Virus record (IMG/VR): IMGVR_UViG_3300037847_005806
Span: 1-39,786 of that record
Reading direction: 5' to 3' (one strand)
Source of the DNA: a virus
DNA: 39,786 nt
The notes beneath the pieces were generated by a model that saw only the letters and a list, made by a program, of their open reading frames with translations, did no database searches and was not told where the DNA came from. Positions within the stretch are counted from its first letter, which is position 1. The number at the start of each line of letters is the position of its first letter. The translations under genes and the position numbers were made by a program. Below are positions 30,379 through 37,683 of the stretch, piece by piece.

Positions 30379-32063
30379 TTTTGTTGTTGAAATTGTTTTA
30401 TATATGGGTTGTTGTCAGGTTGTTCTATCTGTTCAAAATATCTACCATTTTGTAAATTATAATTAAATATAGCCTCACCTATTTCGCCAATATGTCTAAA
30501 TTTAACTTTCTGAACATAAACATGTATAAAGTTTGTTTCAAAATTTCTATAAACAGTAATGCCATTGTCAACTTGGTTATAAAAATTAGCAGAGCCAGCT
30601 ATATCATATAATGTTGGAACTTCATATAAACCATTATCTTTTTTACTCATTTTTCTTGGGTGTGCAACTAAAAATATATGTATATCATATTTTTGTTTAA
30701 ATATAGTTAGTTTAGTTAAAAACTCATTTATGTATTGAGTTTCACTCTGTCCATTAAAACTTGCGTGTATTTTGTTATATGGGTCTATAATTAAACCTTT
30801 AATACCATGTCTCTTTACTAATGCAGCAGCAGAAGATAATATTGAATCTATTGTAAACACATCACCATCAGGCCTTATCCAATGATATTTTTTAGATATA
30901 AATTTTTTAGCAAAATCAAGTTCTTCTTTATTCATTCTTTCATATATAGTTTTCTCTCTAAATGTTTTTCCTATAAACTTCTCTGCTAATACAGAAAAAT
31001 GTAATTGTAATGGGTAATGCTCAGGTGAGAAAACACCAAAACTCCAATTATGTTTACATGAAAGTCTCATACATATATGTTCAAGCCAATTACTTTTACC
31101 ATGAGTAGGTACTCCTGTTATTACAGTAAGTTGTGATGTGTTAAAAGTAAAAAGCCTATCAAAATTCTGATGACCTGAAGCATCACCTCTTGATAAACCA
31201 TTATTGTATAAATCATCTATATCTAAATTAAAACCATCTACACTTATAACACCCTCCAATGGGTATGCTTTAGCATATTTTAATGTCTTTTCTAATGTTT
31301 GTAATCCTTTATTTAAAATCCAATCATTAGCATCTTTATGATTTAAAAAGTCAACTCTATAACAAATATCTCTACCTATTCTCCTGGATAACTCTTCAGC
31401 TAATTTTCTACCTGGGCCATCATTATCTGTTGCTATATAAACTTTCTTTAAATCATCAGGAAAGTCTTTTAAATAGTCTAATTTTAAGTTAGATGCACCA
31501 TTAGGAACTGATACGCAATTTTTAAATCCTGCCTCATAATATGATAACTTATCCATCTCTCCCTCAACAATAATAACCTCATCACAATCTTTTATATCAT
31601 CTAATCCATATAATATTTTTTCAGCATCTTTTACAAGTTTAAAGTTTTTTTCACCATCTCTATATTTAATATTTATAAGTTCACCATCTTTATAATAATT
31701 AAATTGTATAGTATTTCTTTCACCACTAACTTGTGGCATATATTCATTACCCTCACTAACTTTGTTGCTTATTAAGGTTTTTTCACTAATTCCTCTATCT
31801 TTAAAAAAGTTAATCATACCTGAACTATATTTTGATAATTCTGGTTTTTTAGTTGGTCTTTTGTAAAATACTTCTTGCATATAATTTGTTTTTTTTAAAC
31901 TTCCTTTCCATCCACAATTATGGCAATTCCAAATACCCTCATCTATATTTACAGATAAACATGGCTCACTCTTTTTTCTTCTTTCATGTGAGCATTTTGG
32001 ACATTTTGTTTTAATCTGCCCTGATGATTTATTAATATATATTCCATTCTCTCTAAATGTCAT
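30366..32063 (-). CDS. Bifunctional primase-helicase (T7 gp4/Twinkle type)
   Basis: The 565-residue protein has three parts. First, a zinc-binding primase domain (C21, C24, C47, C50). Second, a TOPRIM domain (VIIVEGEMDK near 164, ATDNDGPGRK near 211, HKDANDWI near 243). Third, a RecA-fold helicase with Walker A GVPTHGKSNW (about 315-324) and Walker B GLIIDPYNK (about 425). Together they make RNA primers and unwind the fork. It overlaps the upstream winged-helix gene by 4 bp. No DNA polymerase gene is recognisable in this genome, so the host polymerase must extend the primers. Confidence 0.9.
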   Translation of the reverse strand: MTFRENGIYINKSSGQIKTKCPKCSHERRKKSEPCLSVNIDEGIWNCHNCGWKGSLKKTNYMQEVFYKRPTKKPELSKYSSGMINFFKDRGISEKTLISNKVSEGNEYMPQVSGERNTIQFNYYKDGELINIKYRDGEKNFKLVKDAEKILYGLDDIKDCDEVIIVEGEMDKLSYYEAGFKNCVSVPNGASNLKLDYLKDFPDDLKKVYIATDNDGPGRKLAEELSRRIGRDICYRVDFLNHKDANDWILNKGLQTLEKTLKYAKAYPLEGVISVDGFNLDIDDLYNNGLSRGDASGHQNFDRLFTFNTSQLTVITGVPTHGKSNWLEHICMRLSCKHNWSFGVFSPEHYPLQLHFSVLAEKFIGKTFREKTIYERMNKEELDFAKKFISKKYHWIRPDGDVFTIDSILSSAAALVKRHGIKGLIIDPYNKIHASFNGQSETQYINEFLTKLTIFKQKYDIHIFLVAHPRKMSKKDNGLYEVPTLYDIAGSANFYNQVDNGITVYRNFETNFIHVYVQKVKFRHIGEIGEAIFNYNLQNGRYFEQIEQPDNNPYIKQFQQQNLEF

Positions 32064-32659
32064 AATATCATTCCTTTTAATTTACCATTTGATATGCCAT
32101 CAGTTTTATCATCAAGCTCATCATTGAAACACTCCTGATTTATCCAGGTAACAGCATGTTTCCTAAATTTTTTATCAGGAGTATTTCTCACATATACAGG
32201 GGCTACATCAATACATTTATTACAATCTTCAATAGATAATTTTAAAAACTTATCTTTAGCAGGTTTTTTAGAAACTGGCTTGTCATATAGTTTCCAAAAT
32301 ATTTCAAATAACTTTTCTTTTTCTTTATTATTTGTTTTTGTAATTGTATTATTATGTTTTAACTTTTGTTTAATAGGGTCTTTATGTTTTGTTAAAGAGG
32401 TCTTTAATATTCTTTTATTACCCTGTTCTTGATTTATGTTAGATATAACATATCCCTTTTCAATTAAAGATTTAATTACAAGAGATACCCTGGTGTTAGA
32501 AAGTCCAAAGAACTTTCCGAAATAAGAATTATTTGCATAACAACCCCCATTATTATCCAAAGAATCTATTTCCACCAGGAATACCTTTTCTTGTAATGTT
32601 AAATTTTTAGACAGCCAAATATAGTTAGGAATCCAAATTCCTTTAAATTTTCTATTCAT
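32060..32659 (-). CDS. Winged-helix replication initiation protein
   Basis: The 199-residue protein starts with a winged-helix domain typical of phage replication initiators. It shows IWIPNYIWLSKNLTLQEKVF, then NNSYFGKFFGLSNTRVSLVI and LIEKGYVI, as in DnaD/O-type N-termini. A basic linker (about 90-115) precedes a C-terminal region (EIFWKLYDKPVSKKPAKDKF, then KHAVTWI) of the type that contacts a helicase. It lies directly before the primase-helicase (4-bp overlap) and should load it. Confidence 0.75.
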   Translation of the reverse strand: MNRKFKGIWIPNYIWLSKNLTLQEKVFLVEIDSLDNNGGCYANNSYFGKFFGLSNTRVSLVIKSLIEKGYVISNINQEQGNKRILKTSLTKHKDPIKQKLKHNNTITKTNNKEKEKLFEIFWKLYDKPVSKKPAKDKFLKLSIEDCNKCIDVAPVYVRNTPDKKFRKHAVTWINQECFNDELDDKTDGISNGKLKGMIL

Positions 32660-32673
32660 GTTTTGTTTTGTGT

Positions 32674-32752
32674 TTAAAAAAGTGGGTGATTATGAGAACA
32701 CATTTAGGTTGCGGACACGACATATTTTAAACAACCACACAACCACCCACTT
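32674..32752 (-). ncRNA. Large-loop hairpin ending in a U-run (attenuator candidate)
   Basis: Read on the minus strand, AAGTGGGTG (32752-32744) pairs perfectly with CACCCACTT (32688-32680). A 55-nt loop holds a second possible stem GGTTG/CAACC, and the outer stem runs into a T-run. It fills the gap between the SSB-like and winged-helix genes. Its terminator shape suggests that it lowers expression of the downstream genes. Confidence 0.5.
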
Positions 32753-32762
32753 AGAGTTTTAA

Positions 32763-33035
32763 TTAAAATGGTAAATCAGATTCTTTTTCTTCTTTAACCA
32801 TTTTAGATTTAGAGGCATCAGGTTTCCAGGTATCTACTTTAACATAATGTGTAACACCAGTATCAGATGGCTCTTTTCTTCTACTAACAATTAAGTTAGC
32901 CCAACCATTACTCTCAATAGATTTTAATTGAGATACAAAATCCTCAACTTTTACACTCATTTTAAGTTGAGAGCCTCCATTATCAAAAGTTTTTTCTTTG
33001 ATAACAATTCCATTTACATAAATTTTTTCTTCCAT
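32763..33035 (-). CDS. Single-stranded-DNA-binding-like protein
   Basis: The 90-residue protein is short for an OB-fold SSB. It has beta strands (EKIYVNGIVIKEKTF, QLKMSVKVEDF, WANLIVSRRK) and ends in an acidic tip ESDLPF, resembling the DDIPF tail by which SSBs recruit partner proteins. Its place between DnaA-like and initiator genes agrees. It begins 2 bp before the upstream gene ends its frame. Confidence 0.6.
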   Translation of the reverse strand: MEEKIYVNGIVIKEKTFDNGGSQLKMSVKVEDFVSQLKSIESNGWANLIVSRRKEPSDTGVTHYVKVDTWKPDASKSKMVKEEKESDLPF

Positions 33036-33037
33036 GT

Positions 33038-33442
33038 TTAATAATTTTTAGTTAATAATTGTTTTTGAAACTCTAATTCAGCAATTAGATTTTTAAGTGA
33101 TTTAATTTTAAGGTCTAAATCACAGTCATCAGCGACCATATAATTACCCCAAAATGTTTCTGAAATCATAACATATTTTTCTCTAAAATCTCTAAAGAAA
33201 TTGTAATTATCATCAAACACTTTTGAATAATAAGTTATTGTTGAGTGGTCTCTACCTATAATTTTACCAGAATCCATAACTGTTAAACCAAGTTCATTAT
33301 GTAGAATATAACCAACAATATTCCTTGCTATAGAGATATACTGTTTCCTTTTTTTAGAAAGTATATCATCTTTAGTTGCACCTGAAACAGCCTCTGTTAC
33401 AGCAAACAACATATCTATTTTATTTTCAGTAAAATCTTCCAT
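33038..33442 (-). CDS. DnaA domain IV-like DNA-binding protein
   Basis: The 134-residue protein has the DnaA C-terminal helix-turn-helix: RKQYISIARNIVGYILHNEL, then GKIIGRDHSTI with the DnaA signature GRDHST at residues 63-68. The AAA+ ATPase domain of DnaA is absent. In DnaA this domain reads TTATCCACA-type boxes. Here it could recognise the phage origin, compete for host origin sites, or act as a regulator. It overlaps the upstream gene by 17 bp. Confidence 0.8.
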   Translation of the reverse strand: MEDFTENKIDMLFAVTEAVSGATKDDILSKKRKQYISIARNIVGYILHNELGLTVMDSGKIIGRDHSTITYYSKVFDDNYNFFRDFREKYVMISETFWGNYMVADDCDLDLKIKSLKNLIAELEFQKQLLTKNY

Positions 33443-33944
33443 CTAATATTCTTTTAGCTTTAATAAATGCAAGTTTTAATTCTATTTCACTTGCGTTTTC
33501 TTTTAAATAATACAATGATTCAAGTAATCTTTCTTTAGGATTTTCTATAAGCCTAAATAACTCTTCATCATTATCTAATACATCAATTAATCTAATTCCA
33601 AGACAATCTTTATAATATAATTGCAATGTTTTGCTTTTTAAATTAAACTCATGCACCCTTTCACCTAACATACCAAGTCCATCAAATTTTCCTTTTCTAA
33701 AATAGAATGTAGGTCTTGTTGCAAATAATTTAAGGGGCACTAAGTTAAAAAATTTTATGTAATTATCAATACGAATATGCGAAACACCAACATCAATTAT
33801 AAAATGCTTAGACATAAACTTAAATAAGTTTCTTTGCTCTTTTTCAGTCTCGCTCTCTTCTAAGTACCTTGTAAAATTGCTCTCTACAATCTCTTGGGTT
33901 GTCGTTTTCTTTGAGGTGATAAATGATTTTATTTCCTTGTTCAT
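33426..33944 (-). CDS. Unknown replication-operon protein
   Basis: A 172-residue protein starting MNKEIKSFITSKKTTTQEIV. It overlaps the upstream gene by 101 bp in another frame; an internal Met at about residue 44 (start near 33815) would remove the overlap, so the start is uncertain. The C-terminal half is helical and acidic. No domain recognised. Confidence 0.5.
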   Translation of the reverse strand: MNKEIKSFITSKKTTTQEIVESNFTRYLEESETEKEQRNLFKFMSKHFIIDVGVSHIRIDNYIKFFNLVPLKLFATRPTFYFRKGKFDGLGMLGERVHEFNLKSKTLQLYYKDCLGIRLIDVLDNDEELFRLIENPKERLLESLYYLKENASEIELKLAFIKAKRILDGRFY

Positions 33945-34086
33945 AAGTTAATTTTTCTAATTTTATATTAATATAATCTTGACCTACTGATGATGTTTCC
34001 ATTAAACCCTCTATTTTAGCTATTTGCCACCAAGTAATAGGTTTATCATCTAAAACATCATCAATCCAATCTTTTTCTTCACTCAT
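33844..34086 (-). CDS. Small helical protein, unknown function
   Basis: An 80-residue protein with TWWQIAKIEGLMETSSVGQD, then LEKLTYEQGNKIIYHLKEND. It looks like a small helical domain found in phage replication clusters. It starts within the upstream stop codon. Function unknown. Confidence 0.55.
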   Translation of the reverse strand: MSEEKDWIDDVLDDKPITWWQIAKIEGLMETSSVGQDYINIKLEKLTYEQGNKIIYHLKENDNPRDCREQFYKVLRRERD

Positions 34087-34475
34087 TAGTTAGGTCGTTT
34101 AAAGTCATCAGCCTCATCTTCTGAGAATACACCATGCTCGTAAAATCCAGCAAGCTTTAATACAGCTCTACTCATAGCTCTTTTTTCAGCCATAGCTACT
34201 GGATAGGCGTTTTGATTATTCATAGGTGCTGCTTCACCAAAAGTTTGTATCATTTTATCACCTAAATGAGCTGTTGCTTTTATTATAACACATTTAGTAT
34301 CTTCTGAATTATACATTAACTCATAATTAATATCTATTTTATTAGCAGCTTGTATTTTATCTATACCAGCTCTTGTTATAATAGTATAGAACTTGTGTTT
34401 AAACACATCTTCTTGAACAAGATTATTTTCAATAAACAATCTTCTTAATGTTTCTTTTTTAGTTTCTTTTTCCAT
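34086..34475 (-). CDS. Possible ssDNA annealing-type recombination protein
   Basis: A 129-residue protein, first in the leftward operon. Its C-terminal half has NNQNAYPVAMAEKRAMSRAV, LKLAGFYEHGVFSEDEADDF, a pattern familiar from short ERF/Rad52-like phage annealing proteins (the A-EKRA-xRA-hhhhG segment and acidic end). Beta strands precede it. First position after the promoter and company of RusA and SSB support a recombination role, but the family assignment is tentative. Confidence 0.5.
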   Translation of the reverse strand: MEKETKKETLRRLFIENNLVQEDVFKHKFYTIITRAGIDKIQAANKIDINYELMYNSEDTKCVIIKATAHLGDKMIQTFGEAAPMNNQNAYPVAMAEKRAMSRAVLKLAGFYEHGVFSEDEADDFKRPN

Positions 34476-34500
34476 TTGATTTTATTTTGTGATTATGTAG

Positions 34501-34532
34501 CAAACATAAAACAAATAATTTTAATTACCAAA
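34501..34532 (-). promoter_or_regulatory. Promoter of the leftward replication operon
   Basis: On the minus strand TTTG (34529-34532, in AAATTTGGTAATTAAAA as at 11804), 20 bp, TATGTTTG (34501-34508), exact TAnnTTTG. The ATG of the first gene is 26 bp downstream. Confidence 0.85.
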
Positions 34533-34564
34533 TTTTTACTAACATTTTTTTAAAAGTTCCTTTT

Positions 34565-34610
34565 ATTTCCTATTCTGTGAAAGAAATTTCCTATATATAT
34601 AAATATATAG
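34565..34610 (+). promoter_or_regulatory. Candidate control region of the capsid operon
   Basis: ATTTCCTAT occurs twice, at 34565 and 34586, 21 bp (two helical turns) apart, followed by the inverted repeat CTATATA ... TATATAG (34591-34610). No good TTTG/TAnnTTTG pair precedes the 34650 gene (best -7 is TATAGTTG at 34606), so this operon may need an activator. Confidence 0.4.
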
Positions 34611-34649
34611 TTGTATTATTGCATTTAAACCATAAAATATATTATTGAT

Positions 34650-35621
34650 ATGAATTGGTATAATATAAAAAATTTAAATAAAACCTCTACAGAAGTTGTT
34701 ATATATGACGAAATAGGGTCTTGGGGTGTTGACTCCAAGTCTTTTATTGAAGAGGTTAAAGATATATCCACAGAGGAAGTTCTATTAAGAATTAACTCCC
34801 CAGGCGGCTCAGTTATAGATGGTCTTGCTATACATGACGCTATTAAGCGTATGCCTCAGAAAGTTACCGCCAAAATAGAGGGTCTTGCTGCATCTATTGC
34901 TTCTGTAATAGCTTTAGGTGCTGATGAAGTCTCCATGAGTCAAAATAGCTTGTTTATGATTCATAATGTTTGGGGTGGAGAAACAGGGGGTGCAAAAGAT
35001 ATGAGAAAGGCTGCTGACCTAATGGAAAAAATGGGAGACAGGCTTGTTAATATCTATGTAGGTAAGACAGGGAAAGACGAGTCAGAAATCCGAAACTGGA
35101 TGGATGAGGAAACCTGGTTTACATCTGACGAAGCTCTTGAGGCTGGCTTTATTAACTATGTTGATGAGCCAATAGCTTTAGCGGCTAAGTTTGATATAAG
35201 TAAGCTCAACTATAAAAATACAAGCTTAGTAGTTGAAATGTTTAATTCTAATAAAAAATTATTTAAAATGGAGAAACAATTTGAAGAACTTAAGAACTTT
35301 ATCTCTGATATGTTTGCTAAAAATAATAAAGTAGAAGAGGTTAAAATTCTTGACAACGAAGAGGTTGTAGATAAAATGAATGTATTAGAGAAAGCTATTG
35401 AAGCTTCTAAAACTAATATAGACGAACTGTCTGCTGCTCTTGAAGAAAAAGAATCTAATATTGTTGCTTTGGTTGACGAAGTAAAATCATTAGAGGATAA
35501 ATTAGCTAAATTTGAGGGCACGCCAAGTGAGGTAGTACCTGAGAAAGACCCAAGCCCAGAAATGGAAGCAAAAGCTGCTAACCCTTGGGATAAGTTAGCT
35601 TTAGAAATATTTAATTCGTAA
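34650..35621 (+). CDS. ClpP-like prohead protease fused to a scaffold domain
   Basis: The 323-residue protein has an N-terminal ClpP/S49-type serine protease: RINSPGGSVIDG (47-58), nucleophile Ser82 in GLAASIAS, His105 in MIHN, and an acidic region MDEETWF near 150. From about residue 207 it is a coiled-coil, acidic scaffold (KQFEELKNFISDMF, VLEKAIEASKTNIDELSAAL). Such fusions direct capsid assembly and then digest the scaffold. It heads the capsid operon, 26 bp before the major capsid gene. Confidence 0.9.
   Translation: MNWYNIKNLNKTSTEVVIYDEIGSWGVDSKSFIEEVKDISTEEVLLRINSPGGSVIDGLAIHDAIKRMPQKVTAKIEGLAASIASVIALGADEVSMSQNSLFMIHNVWGGETGGAKDMRKAADLMEKMGDRLVNIYVGKTGKDESEIRNWMDEETWFTSDEALEAGFINYVDEPIALAAKFDISKLNYKNTSLVVEMFNSNKKLFKMEKQFEELKNFISDMFAKNNKVEEVKILDNEEVVDKMNVLEKAIEASKTNIDELSAALEEKESNIVALVDEVKSLEDKLAKFEGTPSEVVPEKDPSPEMEAKAANPWDKLALEIFNS
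35268..35621 (+). CDS. Possible nested scaffold protein from an internal start
   Basis: An in-frame ATG at 35268 (Met207 of the protease), preceded by ATTTAAA, an A/T-rich context like the genuine starts in this phage, would give a 117-residue scaffold alone (MEKQFEELKNFIS...). The position coincides with the protease/scaffold boundary, as in lambda C/Nu3. Expression is unproven. Confidence 0.4.
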   Translation: MEKQFEELKNFISDMFAKNNKVEEVKILDNEEVVDKMNVLEKAIEASKTNIDELSAALEEKESNIVALVDEVKSLEDKLAKFEGTPSEVVPEKDPSPEMEAKAANPWDKLALEIFNS

Positions 35622-35647
35622 TAATAAAAATTTAAAATTTATAAAAA

Positions 35648-36658
35648 ATGGCAAATATAATTTCAGGACCGATTTCGTGGAATCAAGAGGATGCGGCTAA
35701 GTATTTCTTGCAACCACTATTTATATCAAATAATGCTTTAAATCATTTTGATGTAATGACAAACATTTCAGGCGGTAAGATTTTACTTGATTCTTACGCA
35801 GCTATGAAAGATGTAACAAAAGCTTTAAACTCAACAGAGTGTTTTGCGGAAAACACAGAACAAGCTGCTAATACACAAGTAGAGCTTGTTTTAGACAGAT
35901 TAGAGGTAGAGCATAAGCAAAAAGCTGCATCTTTATTCAATCACATTAAATCTCAATTCCTTAAAAAAGGTGTTGCGAGAATGGATTTATCAGGTACTAT
36001 GTTAATGGAGATTATCTCCGAATTATTAATGGGTGGAATCATGAGAGATTTCTCTACTATCTTATGGTGGGGAGATAAAACAAATGGTGCTGCTGGTACT
36101 CCTCAAAAACTATCTGATGGTATTTGGGAAGCTATATCTGGCATGCCAGGTGCAGGTGCAGGTACAGGCCAAAATGTTACTTATACAGGTGCTGCTGCTG
36201 CTTCAAACATCTTAGATAACCTTGCAGACTTAATGACAGCAAGAACACCTGAGTTGGCTCAAGAAGAGCAAGTAATGTTTGTTTCTCGTTCTTTCGCTGA
36301 TAGATATAGAGAAGCTTTAATTGCTACTACAAGTGGTGCTGCTTACATGGACTTACAGAAAGGTTTCTCAGGACTTCAATACAATGGTATTGATATGGTT
36401 GTTATGCCTGACTGGGATGTTAATATCGCTGAGCATGGTGCAGATATTGCAAATACAACAGGTGCTCCATCAGGAACTGGTAAAACAGAATGTGCTATGT
36501 TGTTAGCTAAAAATGCTATCGCAATAGGAACTGACTGGGAGGCTCAAGATGTTGATATGTGGTACAACAAGGACTGTAAAGAAAACAGATTTAGAATGGT
36601 TTATTCATTCGGATGTGCTTTAAAGTCAACTAAACTTGTTGCAACTATAACTTACTAA
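35648..36658 (+). CDS. Major capsid protein
   Basis: A 336-residue protein directly after the protease-scaffold gene. The order of helix-rich N-terminus (residues 90-140, KQKAASLFNHIKSQFLKKG), Gly/Ala-rich loop (SGMPGAGAGTGQ), and a beta/helix core with AQEEQVMFVSRSFADRYREA and YNGIDMVVMPDWD fits an HK97-fold major capsid protein. Codon use includes more C-ending codons than the neighbours, as in highly expressed genes. Start context TTATAAAAAATG lacks a Shine-Dalgarno site. Confidence 0.8.
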   Translation: MANIISGPISWNQEDAAKYFLQPLFISNNALNHFDVMTNISGGKILLDSYAAMKDVTKALNSTECFAENTEQAANTQVELVLDRLEVEHKQKAASLFNHIKSQFLKKGVARMDLSGTMLMEIISELLMGGIMRDFSTILWWGDKTNGAAGTPQKLSDGIWEAISGMPGAGAGTGQNVTYTGAAAASNILDNLADLMTARTPELAQEEQVMFVSRSFADRYREALIATTSGAAYMDLQKGFSGLQYNGIDMVVMPDWDVNIAEHGADIANTTGAPSGTGKTECAMLLAKNAIAIGTDWEAQDVDMWYNKDCKENRFRMVYSFGCALKSTKLVATITY

Positions 36659-36688
36659 TTAATTAATAACTTTAAAATTTAAAAAATT

Positions 36689-37300
36689 ATGGCTTTATCA
36701 AGAGGACATCAGGTTATATGTTGTGATAGAAACCGAAGAGGTGGTCTAAAAAATGTTTGGTTAATTGAATCAGACAAACTTACAGGTCCTGTTACATTTA
36801 ACGCAGCTGGACAGATTACTTCTTTCCCAACTTCAAACGCATATCAATTTGATTTTGACAGAGGAACAGGTGGTTTCTCTGCTAACGCTTCCAGAGAAAA
36901 TGGAAGTACAATTATTACTGTAGAATTAGAGTTCTACATACCTAAAGTAACAGGTGCTGTAAATACAAACTTAGATGAACTTGCAAGAAGTTGCGGTTTG
37001 TTTGCGATTGTTGAGTCTTACGCAGATGACTGTGGAGACCCTACAGCTGACCCAGCTGTTCCAGCTTCTACATATTTCTTTGTATTAGGTTATGACGAAA
37101 TATTTGAATCTACAGCTTATATGGAATTTGCTTCAGGTGAGATGACATCAGGTGTTGGTTTACAGGATGCTTCAGGAACATTAGTTAAATTATCAGGTGA
37201 GCAAGGTGAATACCCTTGTGAATTAGATATGAGTAATGTTTCTATGACTGACCCTACAACAGGTAGTGGTACTTATACTGACGCTTGGGTGATTACTTAA
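36689..37300 (+). CDS. Probable tail tube or second structural protein
   Basis: A 203-residue beta-rich protein (RGGLKNVWLIESDKLTG, ASRENGSTIITVELEFYIPK, TAYMEFASGEMTSGVGL). It follows the capsid gene by 30 bp and is followed by a terminator, so it is co-expressed with capsid. The pattern, strand-rich with GEMTSGVGLQDASG near the end, resembles tail tube proteins of Bacteroidota siphophages; a capsid decoration protein is the alternative. Confidence 0.5.
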   Translation: MALSRGHQVICCDRNRRGGLKNVWLIESDKLTGPVTFNAAGQITSFPTSNAYQFDFDRGTGGFSANASRENGSTIITVELEFYIPKVTGAVNTNLDELARSCGLFAIVESYADDCGDPTADPAVPASTYFFVLGYDEIFESTAYMEFASGEMTSGVGLQDASGTLVKLSGEQGEYPCELDMSNVSMTDPTTGSGTYTDAWVIT

Positions 37301-37320
37301 TCGCTACTTTTAGTGAATGA

Positions 37321-37356
37321 TTTTTTAGGGGGGTGTTTGACATTCCCCTAAATTTT
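37321..37356 (+). terminator. Terminator after the capsid genes
   Basis: TTTAGGGG (37324-37331) pairs with CCCCTAAA (37345-37352), 13-nt loop, followed by TTTT. The short T-run suggests partial readthrough. The -33 element of the next promoter lies in the loop. Confidence 0.65.
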
Positions 37357-37367
37357 CATTATGTTTG
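37336..37367 (+). promoter_or_regulatory. Promoter of portal/connector operon embedded in the terminator
   Basis: TTTG (37336-37339), 20 bp, TATGTTTG (37360-37367), exact match. It overlaps the terminator hairpin at 37324-37352. The first coding ATG is at 37390. Confidence 0.75.
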
Positions 37368-37389
37368 TTTCAAAATTAAAATAATTGTT

Positions 37390-37683
37390 ATGTATAAATT
37401 AAACAAAAAGTGGTTTGTTGGAAAAGAAAGAGAGGTGGTTTCTACTTCAAAAATAACAATAGATTTTGGCTACCCTAATGCTATTAACAATGTTGCTAAT
37501 AGTCAGACTGCGTTACACATACTTTATGACATGGGTAAGCCTTATGTTACTAAAGATGGAGAATCAAAAACTATTGCAAAAAAAAGTAAAAAGAAAATAA
37601 AGAAAGTTGTTACAAATGACCCAAAAGAAACCACAAATGAGCAAAAAGAAGAGCAAGTATTACCAGAGGCCAGCGAAGAATAA
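37390..37683 (+). CDS. Small basic protein preceding the portal
   Basis: A 97-residue protein. A GTG at 37333 extends the frame but lies in the terminator/promoter, so the ATG at 37390 is used (MYKLNKKWFVGKEREVVSTS). A globular N-terminal part is followed by a Lys-rich segment (AKKSKKKIKKVV) and an acidic C-terminus. It overlaps the portal gene by 47 bp. Role unknown; a short head-assembly protein is possible. Confidence 0.6.
   Translation: MYKLNKKWFVGKEREVVSTSKITIDFGYPNAINNVANSQTALHILYDMGKPYVTKDGESKTIAKKSKKKIKKVVTNDPKETTNEQKEEQVLPEASEE

Noticed and set aside
32680-32752. 73-nt element with a paired end stem, tRNA-sized
   Set aside because: No D-, anticodon or T-arm can be formed and TTCRA is missing; it is better explained as a hairpin with a U-run.
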